This document shows, piece after piece, positions 26,009-35,169 of a stretch of DNA of 45,539 nt. The number at the start of each line of letters is the position of its first letter. Within the stretch, counting starts at the first letter, position 1. The translations under genes and the position numbers were made by a program. Source of the stretch: Muribaculum sp. (lineage in GTDB: Bacteria; Bacillota; Clostridia; Lachnospirales; Lachnospiraceae); NCBI GenBank assembly GCA_023663735.1, contig JAMPGV010000016.1:1-45539 (forward strand), given 5' to 3'. Under the pieces are notes generated by a model, which was not told the origin of the DNA, searched no databases, and saw only the letters and a program-made list of their open reading frames with translations.

Positions 26009-27898
26009 ATGTCTATCTTTATCCAATGTATTAATCTGAGCATCAGCGCGGGCGGGCTGATACTTGCCGTCATTGTATTGCGGTATTTTTTGAAGAAAAC
26101 GCCCCGCCAGCTGATCTGCCTGCTTTGGATTGCGGCAGGGCTTCGGCTGCTCTGCCCCTTTACCTTCACAAGCCCCATCGGCCTGCTCCCCAGCGCGGAA
26201 ACCATCCCGCAGTCCATTGCGTACAGTCCCGATCCCGCAATCTCCAGCGGGATTGCGCCGCTCGACCGCGGAGTCAATCCGATTCTCTCGGCGTCCTTTG
26301 CCCCCGCACCCGGCGACAGCGTCAATCCGCTGCAGGTTTTCCTCATGATTGCCTCTCTCGTCTGGCTGGCCGGCATAGCCGCCATGCTCTTGTTTCTGCT
26401 GGGAAGTTATCTGCGTCTCCACCGGAGGCTTTGCACCGCAACCCTGCTCCGGGACAATATCCGCAGGAGCGAATTTGTGGACTCGCCCTTTATTCTGGGG
26501 ATTGTACGGCCGCAGATCTATGTGCCTTATGGGCTGGACGCCGGAGATCTGGAGCATGTGCTGGCTCACGAGCGGGCGCATCTTGCCAGAAAGGATCATC
26601 TGCTCAAACCCCTTGCCTTTGTGATCCTCTCGATCTATTGGTTCCACCCTCTTGTCTGGGCCGCGTTCTTCCTCTTCTGCCAAGATTTGGAACTGGCCTG
26701 CGACGAGCGGGTCATCCGCAGTCTGGACGACGCCGGGCGCAGATCCTATTCTCTGGCGCTTCTGCACTGTGCGCAGGAAGACGCTGCAAGCCGCCGCAGG
26801 TTCGGCGTCTGTCCTCTCGCCTTCGGTGAGCTGGGCGTGAAAAAGCGCATCCTGCGCATCAAATCCTACCGCAATCCCAAGCTGGGGCTTGTGCTTGCCG
26901 CGGCTCTGGCCTGTGCGGCGGCTCTGTGCTGCCTATTGACCACTCCCGCCAGTCGGGAGGCGTCCGAGCATCCCGACGGTAGCCGCACCACTTTGGAACA
27001 TCCCTCCCCCGACACGACAGAGTCAGAGTCCCCCGATATGGATCCCAAGGAATCCGAAGATTCAGTCCCTGCGTCCGAAGACCCAAGCCCCGCTGTCTCC
27101 GGCGTCCCGCCTGTCTCCGACGGCGTCCCGGCTGCCATGGGTCTCTCACGGGAGGAGGCCGCCGCAGTGACGGACGCCATCCTCACCCACAACCGACGCA
27201 ATTCCTCGCCGCAGAACGTCCTATCCTGCTGCAGCTTTGTCCCGCTGGCCGTCCAGTACGCCTCCCCCGCTGCCGAAAGCACCACCCACCGGATCACCTA
27301 CTATGGCTGGGCGCTCTATCAGGAATACACCGTCACCGAAACCGGCATCCGCGACGAGGGCGGCACCCACATCCCCGTGGAGCTTACCTTCGAGCTGGCC
27401 AACGACCACCACGAATGGCTGGCGTATCAATCCGTCCCGCTCGGAGTCTACAGACAAGACCCCGGTTATGTCCTGAAAGAATTCTGGACGCCCCGGGAAG
27501 GCAGCTATTATGCGGAGGACATCCGGAGCCGCTTTCCGTCCCATATTCAGGCGGAGGCGCTGGACCCACAGAAATATATTCTGCCCCAGATCCAGAGCTG
27601 TTACCGTCAGGCCGTCATTGCAGGGGGTCTGACGCCAGAGCAGGTGGACGGGATTCTGGCGTCCCTTCTGGAGACTGTCTGCACTCCCTCCCCCGCCTCC
27701 GACGTGCAGAGCTACATTGACGCGCATCCCATCGAATACCGGGAACTCATTTATTATGGGGAATACACGCTGGATTACAGCGAAAGACGCCCCGGGCAGG
27801 ATCTAAAAGGACAAATCCTGCTCAGGGCGTGTGAAGAGATCCGCAATGCCATATCGGCTGTCACTTCCAATTCCGGTGACACTTCCGCAAGCTTATAA
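26009..27898 (+). CDS. M56 family (BlaR1-like) membrane metallopeptidase with a non-beta-lactam C-terminal domain
   Basis: The 629-residue protein has N-terminal membrane helices (about 8-28, 34-55, 110-132), the zinc motif HERAH within LEHVLAHERAHLARKDH (about 188-204), a further helix, and DLELACDERV, all as in BlaR1/MecR1. A helix near 290-310 ends the sensor-transducer part. A Pro/Ser/Glu-rich linker (about 315-375) follows and then an extracellular domain of about 250 residues (RITYYGWALYQEYTV, HHEWLAYQSVPLGVY). That domain lacks the SxxK and KTG motifs of the penicillin-binding sensor, so the signal is something else. It is operonic with blaI. The 3' end is three bases from the convergent gltD stop. 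Confidence 0.88.
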   Translation: MSIFIQCINLSISAGGLILAVIVLRYFLKKTPRQLICLLWIAAGLRLLCPFTFTSPIGLLPSAETIPQSIAYSPDPAISSGIAPLDRGVNPILSASFAPAPGDSVNPLQVFLMIASLVWLAGIAAMLLFLLGSYLRLHRRLCTATLLRDNIRRSEFVDSPFILGIVRPQIYVPYGLDAGDLEHVLAHERAHLARKDHLLKPLAFVILSIYWFHPLVWAAFFLFCQDLELACDERVIRSLDDAGRRSYSLALLHCAQEDAASRRRFGVCPLAFGELGVKKRILRIKSYRNPKLGLVLAAALACAAALCCLLTTPASREASEHPDGSRTTLEHPSPDTTESESPDMDPKESEDSVPASEDPSPAVSGVPPVSDGVPAAMGLSREEAAAVTDAILTHNRRNSSPQNVLSCCSFVPLAVQYASPAAESTTHRITYYGWALYQEYTVTETGIRDEGGTHIPVELTFELANDHHEWLAYQSVPLGVYRQDPGYVLKEFWTPREGSYYAEDIRSRFPSHIQAEALDPQKYILPQIQSCYRQAVIAGGLTPEQVDGILASLLETVCTPSPASDVQSYIDAHPIEYRELIYYGEYTLDYSERRPGQDLKGQILLRACEEIRNAISAVTSNSGDTSASL

Positions 27899-27901
27899 AC
27901 T

Positions 27902-29395
27902 TTACTGCACAAACAAATTAGAATATCCCATCAGACTCTCATCCACGGCGCGGGCAGCCTCCCTGCCCTCGCGGATCGCCCACACCACAAGGGACTGTCC
28001 CCTATGCATATCGCCCGTGGCGAACACTTGCTCCACATTCGTCTGATAGGCCCCGGCTTCGGTCTTGACATTGGTGCGCTCGTTCAACTCCACGCCGAAG
28101 GCCTCCGCCACATAGCTCTGCGCGCCGAGAAATCCGGCGGCGATCAGCACGATATCCGCGTCCAAAAGCTGCTCACTGCCCTCAACCTCCCGCATGTTCA
28201 TACGCCCGGTCTTTTCGTCCTTCACCCAGTCGAGCTTGACGATTCTCACGGCTTTCAGACTGCCGTCTTTATCTTTCACAAACTCCTTCACCGTGGATTC
28301 ATAGATGCGGGGATCATGGCCATACAGGGCGATCGCCTCCTCCTGACCGTAGTCGGTCTTGCACACCTTGGGCCACTCGGGCCAAGGATTGTTCTCTGCC
28401 CGGCGGTCCGGCGCCTTGGGCATCATCTCGATCTGCGTCACGCTCTTTGCGCCGTGGCGGATGGAGGTACCCACGCAGTCGTTTCCGGTGTCCCCGCCCC
28501 CGATGATGACCACATGCTTCCCCTTCGTGTCCACATAAGCCTTATCCGCAAAATCGGAATCCAACAGACTCTTCGTGTTCGCCTTTAAGAAATCCACCGC
28601 AAAATAAATTCCCTTTGCATCTCTCCCGGGAGCCTTGATATCTCTGGGATTGGAAGCGCCGCAGGCCAGCACCACCCGGTCAAAATCATGGAGCAGTTTA
28701 TCCGCCTTGACGTCCCTGCCCACATCTGCCCCGGTGACGAAGGTCACGCCCTCCTCCTGCATAATTTTCACCTTGCGCTCCACGATCTGCTTCTCCAGCT
28801 TCATATTGGGAATGCCGTACATCAAAAGCCCGCCGATTCTGTCGGAGCGCTCGAACACGGTCACCTCATGCCCTCTTTTGTTGAGCTGGTCTGCGGCGGC
28901 CAGTCCCGAAGGACCGCTTCCCACCACCGCAACCCGCTTCCCGGTGCGCACCTTGGGCGGATTGGCGGCCGCATAGCCCTCCGCATAGGCGTTCTCGATG
29001 ATGGCGTACTCGTTCTCCTTGGTGGAGACGGGATCGCCGTTCAGGCCGCAGGTACAGGCCGCCTCACACAGCGCGGGACAGACTCTGGACGTAAACTCCG
29101 GGAAATTATTGGTCTTTTTCAGGCGGTTATAGGCCTGTTCCCAATTCCCGGTATACACCAGATCGTTCCACTCCGGCACCAGATTGTGAAGCGGACAACC
29201 GCTGGCCATACCGCAGATCATCATGCCTGCCTGACAAAACGGCACTCCGCACTCCATACAGCGCGCCCCCTGAAGCTGCTGCCTCTCCTTGGGCATATGC
29301 CTGTGAAACTCGTTAAAATGTTTGATCCTCTCCTCGGGCAGTTCAGCCTCGCTGACCTCCCGCTCATATTCCATAAACCCTGTCGGTTTGCCCAT
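27902..29395 (-). CDS. gltD: Glutamate synthase small subunit
   Basis: The 497-residue protein has the N-terminal Cys-rich iron-sulphur part (CMECGVPFCQ, CPLHNLVP, CPALCEAACTCG), an FAD-binding VAVVGSGPSGLAAAD near 148, and a second dinucleotide motif VVIIGGGDTGNDC near 290. These features define GltD, which passes electrons from NADPH to the large subunit in ammonia assimilation. It follows gltB by 100 bp in the same direction, with AGGAGG upstream of the ATG. Length and motifs are normal. Confidence 0.97.
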   Translation of the reverse strand: MGKPTGFMEYEREVSEAELPEERIKHFNEFHRHMPKERQQLQGARCMECGVPFCQAGMMICGMASGCPLHNLVPEWNDLVYTGNWEQAYNRLKKTNNFPEFTSRVCPALCEAACTCGLNGDPVSTKENEYAIIENAYAEGYAAANPPKVRTGKRVAVVGSGPSGLAAADQLNKRGHEVTVFERSDRIGGLLMYGIPNMKLEKQIVERKVKIMQEEGVTFVTGADVGRDVKADKLLHDFDRVVLACGASNPRDIKAPGRDAKGIYFAVDFLKANTKSLLDSDFADKAYVDTKGKHVVIIGGGDTGNDCVGTSIRHGAKSVTQIEMMPKAPDRRAENNPWPEWPKVCKTDYGQEEAIALYGHDPRIYESTVKEFVKDKDGSLKAVRIVKLDWVKDEKTGRMNMREVEGSEQLLDADIVLIAAGFLGAQSYVAEAFGVELNERTNVKTEAGAYQTNVEQVFATGDMHRGQSLVVWAIREGREAARAVDESLMGYSNLFVQ

Positions 29396-29495
29396 CTCTC
29401 CATGTCCTCCTATCTACCGCACGTTTTCCCGCGTATGCACCCCTATGAACGCCCCCGCTTCCTGTCTGCCTCCTGCCTGCCGCAGACCAAAAACA

Positions 29496-32400
29496 CTATT
29501 TTCTTGTGTTGGCATAAAACGCTTCGATCTGCGCCTGTTCCGCGCTGAGTCCCTTCTCCTCCATCTGCACGATGGTCTTCAAGACCCGCTCGTAGTCATG
29601 GGGAATAATCTTCTTAAACTTGGGCAGATAGTCGCCGAAATGATCCAGCACCTCTTTTCCCTTCGCCGAATTGGTCAGCGCCACATGCTCCTGAATCATG
29701 GCTTTCAATTCCAGCACGTCATATTTGGAAGTGATCTCGTGGGAAGAGACCATCTCCTTGTTCAGACGCTTGTATAAGTCATTGTTCTCGTCCAGCACAT
29801 AGGCGATTCCGCCGCTCATTCCCGCGGCAAAGTTCTTGCCCGTGCCGCCCAGAACAACCACGCGTCCCCCGGTCATATATTCGCAGCCGTGGTCTCCCAC
29901 GCCCTCCACTACCGCATGGGCGCCGGAATTTCTCACGCAGAAGCGCTCCCCGGCCACGCCGTTGATAAACGCCTTGCCGCCGGTTGCGCCGTAGAGCGCC
30001 ACGTTTCCGATGATGATATTCTCCTCCGCCTTAAAACCGCTGCCCTTGGGCGGATATACCACAAGTTTCCCGCCGGAGAGTCCTTTTCCGAAGTAATCGT
30101 TGGATTCCCCCGCCAGCTCCAGCGTAAGTCCCTTGGGGATAAAGGCTCCGAAGGATTGGCCGCCCGCTCCTTTGCACAGCACGCGGTAGCTGTCCTCCTC
30201 CACGTCGTCCCCCAGCTTTCTCGTGATCTCGCTTCCCAGAATCGTGCCGAAAGCACGATCCGTGTTGGCGGCCTCCACCTCAATGCTGCGCTTCTGTCCC
30301 GCGGCGATGGCTTTCCCCAGCTGTTTTAACAGCACTCTCTCGTCCACGGTCTTCTCCAGCTCGAAATCATAGATCTGTTTCGGGTCGAACGTCACTTTCT
30401 GTCTGCCGCCCTCATAGGGATTGGATAGAATCGCGCTCAGGTCCACCCTGCCGTAAGGATTTTCCAGATTCTCCTTCACCTTCAGAAACTCCGTGCGGCC
30501 CACCAGCTCGTCCACGGTGCGCACGCCCAGCTTCGCCATGTACTCCCGCAGTTCCTGCGCGATAAATTTCATGAAGTTCTCCACATACTCGGGTTTGCCC
30601 TTGAACTTTTTTCTCAATTCCGGATTCTGGGTGGCCACGCCCACAGGACAGGTGTCCAGATTGCAGACGCGCATCATCACGCATCCCATGGTCACTAACG
30701 GCGCGGTGGCAAAACCGAATTCCTCGGCTCCCAAAATGGCGGCGATCGCCACGTCCCTGCCGCTCATCAGCTTTCCGTCCGTCTCCACACGGACTTTGCT
30801 GCGCAGTCCGTTCATAATCAAAGTCTGGTGCGTCTCGGCAAGCCCCAGCTCCCACGGAAGCCCCGCGTTGTGGATGGAACTTGCGGGAGCCGCCCCGGTG
30901 CCGCCGTCATAGCCCGATACCAAAATCACCTGCGCTCCGGCTTTGGCCACACCGGCCGCCACCGTCCCAACGCCGGCCTCCGACACCAGCTTCACGGAGA
31001 TGCGGGCGTCCTTGTTGGCATTTTTCAGATCATAAATCAGCTGCGCCAGATCCTCGATGGAATAGATATCGTGATGAGGCGGCGGCGAAATCAGGGACAC
31101 GCCCGGCGTGGAATGTCTGGTCTTGGCAATCCAGGGATAGACCTTGCCTCCGGGAAGATGCCCGCCCTCGCCGGGTTTTGCTCCCTGCGCCATCTTGATC
31201 TGCAGCTCCTTGGCGCTCACCAGATACCTGCTGGTGACGCCGAACCGCCCGCTGGCCACCTGCTTGATGGCGGAACAGCGGTCCAGCCCGTCCGGACCCA
31301 CGGTCAGCCGCTCCAGATCCTCGCCGCCCTCGCCGGAATTGGATTTCCCGTGCAGACGGTTCATGGCGATCGCCATGGTCTCATGCGCCTCCTTGGAGAT
31401 GGATCCGTAGGACATGGCTCCGGTCTTAAAGCGGGTCACAATGGACTCCACCGGCTCCACCTCCTCGATGGCAACGCCCTTTTTCGGGAAATTGAAATCC
31501 ATCAGTCCCCGCAGATTCCGGATGGAATGCTCGTCGTTCACCATGGCGGTATACTGCTTGAACATACCGTAATCCCCCCGTCTGGTGGATTCCTGCAGCA
31601 TATGGATGGTGGCGGGATTGTAGAGATGTTCGTCGCCGCCGCTTCTGGCCTTGTGATGCCCCGGGCTGTCCAGCGTCAGATCCGTCTGCAGCCCCAGCGG
31701 ATCGAAGGCCTGAGAGTGCAGCGTATCCACCTGTTTCTCGATATCTTTTAAACTCATGCCGCCCACCCGGCAGACCGTATTGCTGAAATACCTGCCGATC
31801 ACGTCTGCGTCAATCCCGATGGCCTCAAAAATCCGCGCCCCCTGATAGGACTGAATGGTGCTGATGCCCATCTTGGACGCGATTTTCACGATTCCGTGCA
31901 GCACCGCATAATTATAGTCGTTCACCGCCGCATAGTAATCTTTGTCCAGCATGTGATTCTCGATCAGCTCCTTGATGGATTCCTGCGCCAGATAGGGATT
32001 CACCGCACAGGCGCCGTAGCCCAGAAGCGTGGCAAAATCATGCACCTCTCTCGGCTCCCCGGTCTCCACGATCAACGCCACGCGGGTGCGCTTCTTCGTG
32101 CGCACCAGATATTGGTTCAAAGCGGACACCGCCAGCAGAGAAGGGATGGCCACATGGTTCTCGTCCACGCCCCGATCAGAGAGAATCAGGATGTTCACGC
32201 CGTCCCGGTAGGCTCTGTCCACCTCCACGAACAGCCTGTCGATGGCCCGCTCCAAGCTGGTGTTTTTATAATAGGTGATCGGTACCACCTCCACCTTGAA
32301 CCCCTCCGCCTTCATGTACTTAATCTTCAAGAGATCCGTGTTGGTGAGAATGGGATTGTTCACCTTCAATACATTGCAGTTGGCGGGTTTCTCCTCCAAG

Positions 32401-34043
32401 AGATTCCCCTCCGGCCCGATATACACCGTGGTGGAAGTCACGATTTCCTCCCGGATGGCGTCGATGGGCGGATTCGTCACCTGCGCAAACAACTGCTTAA
32501 ACGAATGGGACAGCGGATGATAGGTCTTTGACAGAACCGGAATCGGCGTATCCACACCCATTGCCGCAATGGCCTCGCCGCCGTTTTTAGCCATGGGCAG
32601 GATCGTGCTTTTCAACTCGTCATAGGTATAACCGAACGCCTTCTGCATCCGCTGACGCTCCTCTTTCCCATACTCCGGCACGCGCTGGTTGGGAATGTGC
32701 AGGTCTTTTAGTTCCACCAGATTGCTGTCGAGCCACTCGCCGTAGGGCTGCGCCGACGCATAGCGCTCCTTTAACTCCTCGTCGTCGATCACCCTGCCCT
32801 GCACCGTGTCCACCAGCAGCATCTTGCCGGGGCGGAGCCTCTCTTTCAGCTTAATCTTCTCAGGCTCGATATCCAGCACCCCCACCTCGGAGGAGAGAAT
32901 CAGCGTATCGTCCGTCGTGATCATATACCGGGAGGGTCTAAGCCCGTTTCTGTCCAGCACGGCGCCCATGATGTCCCCGTCGGAGAAGAGGATGGAGGCA
33001 GGACCGTCCCAAGGCTCCATCATGGTGGCATAATATTGGTAAAAATCCCGTCTGCTCTGGGACATGGCTTTATTGTTCGCCCAGGGTTCCGGAATGGCGA
33101 TCATCACCGCAAGAGGCAGATCCATGCCGCTCATCACCAGAAATTCCAGCGTGTTGTCCAGCATGGCGGAGTCGGAACCGGTCTTATTGATGGCGGGCAG
33201 CACCTTGTGAAGCTGTCCCTTTAAATACTCCGACTCCATATTTTCCTCTCTGGCCAGCATCTTGTCCGCATTGCCCCGGATGGTATTGATCTCGCCGTTA
33301 TGTACCATCAGGCGGTTGGGATGCGCCCGCTCCCAGCTGGGATTGGTGTTGGTGGAGAAACGGGAATGCACCATGGCGATGGCGGACTCAAAATCCGCGC
33401 ACTGCAGATCTGCGAAGAACGTGCGCAGCTGTCCCACCAGAAACATACCCTTGTAGACGATCGTCCTGCTGGAGAAAGAAACCACATAGGTGTCGTCGGT
33501 GGACTGTTCAAACACGCGCCGCGCCATATAGAGTCTGCGGTCAAAAGCAATCCCCCGCTCCACATCCGCAGGCTTTTTCACAAATCCCTGCATGATGCAG
33601 GGCATACACTCCACCGCCTTGTGACCCAGCACATTGGGGAACGTGGGAACCTCGCGCCAGCCTAAGAACTCCATTCCCTCTTTCTCCACAATGATCTCAA
33701 ACATCTTCTTGGCCTGATTGCGTCGAAGCTCCTCCTGCGGGAAAAAGAACATGCCCACGCCGTATTCCCGCTCACCGCCAAGCGCAATGCCCAGCGCTTT
33801 CGTCACCCGCGCGAAAAATTTATGGGGAATCTGGGTGAGAATCCCCACGCCGTCTCCGGTCTTGCCCTCGGCGTCCTTGCCCGCCCTGTGTTCCAGATTC
33901 TCCACAATCTTCAGGGCGTTCTCCACCGTGGCTCTGCTCTTCCTGCCGTTGATATTGACACACGCGCCGATTCCGCAGTTGTCATGTTCAAATTCTTCCC
34001 GGTAGAGCGGCGACTGCGGCTCCTCCCTTTTTACATCAAACAT
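29496..34043 (-). CDS. gltB: Glutamate synthase large subunit
   Basis: The 1,515-residue protein starts at the ATG at 34043 with AAGGAG seven bases upstream; the frame is open to 34103 but those codons lack a ribosome binding site. A 22-residue propeptide precedes Cys23 of DNCGIGACVN, the expected N-terminal nucleophile of the glutaminase domain after processing. The central and FMN-binding synthase domains follow (PPPHHDIYSIEDL, GGTGAAPASSIHNAG), then the iron-sulphur Cys cluster (GCVMMRVCNLDTCPVG) and the GXGXG C-terminal repeat domain (GGKAFINGVAGERFCVRNSG). The enzyme makes two glutamates from glutamine and 2-oxoglutarate. Expression probably depends on the promoter and hairpin at 34110-34186. 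Confidence 0.97.
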   Translation of the reverse strand: MFDVKREEPQSPLYREEFEHDNCGIGACVNINGRKSRATVENALKIVENLEHRAGKDAEGKTGDGVGILTQIPHKFFARVTKALGIALGGEREYGVGMFFFPQEELRRNQAKKMFEIIVEKEGMEFLGWREVPTFPNVLGHKAVECMPCIMQGFVKKPADVERGIAFDRRLYMARRVFEQSTDDTYVVSFSSRTIVYKGMFLVGQLRTFFADLQCADFESAIAMVHSRFSTNTNPSWERAHPNRLMVHNGEINTIRGNADKMLAREENMESEYLKGQLHKVLPAINKTGSDSAMLDNTLEFLVMSGMDLPLAVMIAIPEPWANNKAMSQSRRDFYQYYATMMEPWDGPASILFSDGDIMGAVLDRNGLRPSRYMITTDDTLILSSEVGVLDIEPEKIKLKERLRPGKMLLVDTVQGRVIDDEELKERYASAQPYGEWLDSNLVELKDLHIPNQRVPEYGKEERQRMQKAFGYTYDELKSTILPMAKNGGEAIAAMGVDTPIPVLSKTYHPLSHSFKQLFAQVTNPPIDAIREEIVTSTTVYIGPEGNLLEEKPANCNVLKVNNPILTNTDLLKIKYMKAEGFKVEVVPITYYKNTSLERAIDRLFVEVDRAYRDGVNILILSDRGVDENHVAIPSLLAVSALNQYLVRTKKRTRVALIVETGEPREVHDFATLLGYGACAVNPYLAQESIKELIENHMLDKDYYAAVNDYNYAVLHGIVKIASKMGISTIQSYQGARIFEAIGIDADVIGRYFSNTVCRVGGMSLKDIEKQVDTLHSQAFDPLGLQTDLTLDSPGHHKARSGGDEHLYNPATIHMLQESTRRGDYGMFKQYTAMVNDEHSIRNLRGLMDFNFPKKGVAIEEVEPVESIVTRFKTGAMSYGSISKEAHETMAIAMNRLHGKSNSGEGGEDLERLTVGPDGLDRCSAIKQVASGRFGVTSRYLVSAKELQIKMAQGAKPGEGGHLPGGKVYPWIAKTRHSTPGVSLISPPPHHDIYSIEDLAQLIYDLKNANKDARISVKLVSEAGVGTVAAGVAKAGAQVILVSGYDGGTGAAPASSIHNAGLPWELGLAETHQTLIMNGLRSKVRVETDGKLMSGRDVAIAAILGAEEFGFATAPLVTMGCVMMRVCNLDTCPVGVATQNPELRKKFKGKPEYVENFMKFIAQELREYMAKLGVRTVDELVGRTEFLKVKENLENPYGRVDLSAILSNPYEGGRQKVTFDPKQIYDFELEKTVDERVLLKQLGKAIAAGQKRSIEVEAANTDRAFGTILGSEITRKLGDDVEEDSYRVLCKGAGGQSFGAFIPKGLTLELAGESNDYFGKGLSGGKLVVYPPKGSGFKAEENIIIGNVALYGATGGKAFINGVAGERFCVRNSGAHAVVEGVGDHGCEYMTGGRVVVLGGTGKNFAAGMSGGIAYVLDENNDLYKRLNKEMVSSHEITSKYDVLELKAMIQEHVALTNSAKGKEVLDHFGDYLPKFKKIIPHDYERVLKTIVQMEEKGLSAEQAQIEAFYANTRK

Positions 34044-34109
34044 CGTATTTCTCCTTTCCCGATCCGGCCGTATCCGGCATTTTATTGTAAATTTCTCTCC
34101 CATTCACAC

Positions 34110-34153
34110 AAAAAAAGCCGCAGGAAGACCTCGTTTCGCTCCCTTGCGACTTT
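34110..34153 (-). terminator. Terminator-like hairpin at the gltB transcription start
   Basis: On the minus strand about 14 paired bases (AAAGTCGCA, a bulged A, GGGAG against CTTCCTGCGGCTTT), an 11-base loop and a run of seven T make a strong intrinsic terminator. Its 5' arm begins at the predicted transcription start of the promoter at 34158-34186 and it ends 66 bp before the gltB ATG. It may also end read-through from the upstream glycosyltransferase operon. Confidence 0.7.
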
Positions 34154-34157
34154 ATTT

Positions 34158-34186
34158 ACTATACAACTTTTTTCCCCGTCTGTAAA
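34158..34186 (-). promoter_or_regulatory. gltBD promoter
   Basis: On the minus strand TTTACA (34181-34186) and TATAGT (34158-34163) are 17 bp apart, each matching five of six consensus bases. An inverted repeat TGTAAA-N8-TTTACA (34181-34200) overlaps the -35. The remaining sequence up to the glycosyltransferase stop at 34352 shows no gene. Confidence 0.7.
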
Positions 34187-34351
34187 CAACTTTTTTTACA
34201 AAATTGTCAGATAATTTGTCTATTTAAGTTTCTGCGTCCTATTTTCAGACTTATAAATACCGCATTCGCAAAATGTGCATCAATACACTGTCTGTCCCGA
34301 ACCCCACCGTTTCAAAGCCAACCACACGCTCCCCGGCAAAATCCGCAGTTT

Positions 34352-35152
34352 CTACCGATACAAGCGCTCCTTCAGCCAGTGATAGATCCCCGAGGTAAAC
34401 CGGTTCTCCGCCAAAAAGCTCCGCAACGGCGCCAGCGTGAACGCCATGGCCATGCGGTATCTACGAAGCTCCCACGCAGACAGATACTCCTCTGTGATCC
34501 GCCTGTGTTCCGCCTTGTCACGCTTGCGGTTCTCCCGGCTCTCCGAATAACCGCCGCCCTCATAGGCAGCCACCGGATCTTCCAGATACACGGTCTCCGC
34601 ACCCGCCCGGTAAACACACCACAAGAAATGGTCATAATCCGCCCGGATTCGGTATGCGGGATCATAGGGCTTCTCCCTGCACAGCTTGGCCGCATAGAAA
34701 CAGGACTGATGACAGGGGATGTTGCGGTAACAGGCAAAACCGTCTATCCTGTGCGGCGCGGCGATCATCACACCGTTCTTTGCGCCGTAAGTGTCCCCAT
34801 ACAGAAGAAGCGGACGCTCCCCCCGCTCCTTCCCCGCTTCCGCCGCAATGCGCGCCGCCGTGCGCTCCAGCACCTTGTCGTCATAAAAGACGTCCCCGCA
34901 GTTTAGGAAGAGAAAATACTCCCCCTGCGCTCTGGCCGACGCCTGATTCATGGCGTCATAAATTCCCTTGTCCGGTTCCGTGAAAACGCGCATATGCGGA
35001 TTCTTTTCAAGCCCCTCCACGGAGCCGTCCGTACTGCCCCCGTCCTTCACCACAATCTCATAATCATCATAGGTCTGGGACAGGACGCTGTCGATCGTCC
35101 GCTTGAGCTTCTCCCCCGGATTCAGCGCCACCACGATAATGGAAAACTTCAT
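34352..35152 (-). CDS. Glycosyltransferase family 2
   Basis: The 266-residue protein has the GT2 N-terminal fold: MKFSIIVVALNPGEKLKRTI, SVLSQTYDDYEIVVKDGGSTDGS, EPDKGIYDAMNQA and FLFLNCGDVFYDD, where the GD pair stands for the usual DxD metal site. The second half (NIPCHQSCFY, IRADYDHFLW) resembles colanic-acid type transferases. It is cytoplasmic and probably membrane-associated, using a nucleotide sugar to extend a surface glycan. It is the last gene of the mraY-like-greA-HAD/CPBP operon, 17 bp after the fusion gene. Confidence 0.88.
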   Translation of the reverse strand: MKFSIIVVALNPGEKLKRTIDSVLSQTYDDYEIVVKDGGSTDGSVEGLEKNPHMRVFTEPDKGIYDAMNQASARAQGEYFLFLNCGDVFYDDKVLERTAARIAAEAGKERGERPLLLYGDTYGAKNGVMIAAPHRIDGFACYRNIPCHQSCFYAAKLCREKPYDPAYRIRADYDHFLWCVYRAGAETVYLEDPVAAYEGGGYSESRENRKRDKAEHRRITEEYLSAWELRRYRMAMAFTLAPLRSFLAENRFTSGIYHWLKERLYR

Positions 35153-35169
35153 TGATTCCCGCTCCTGTT

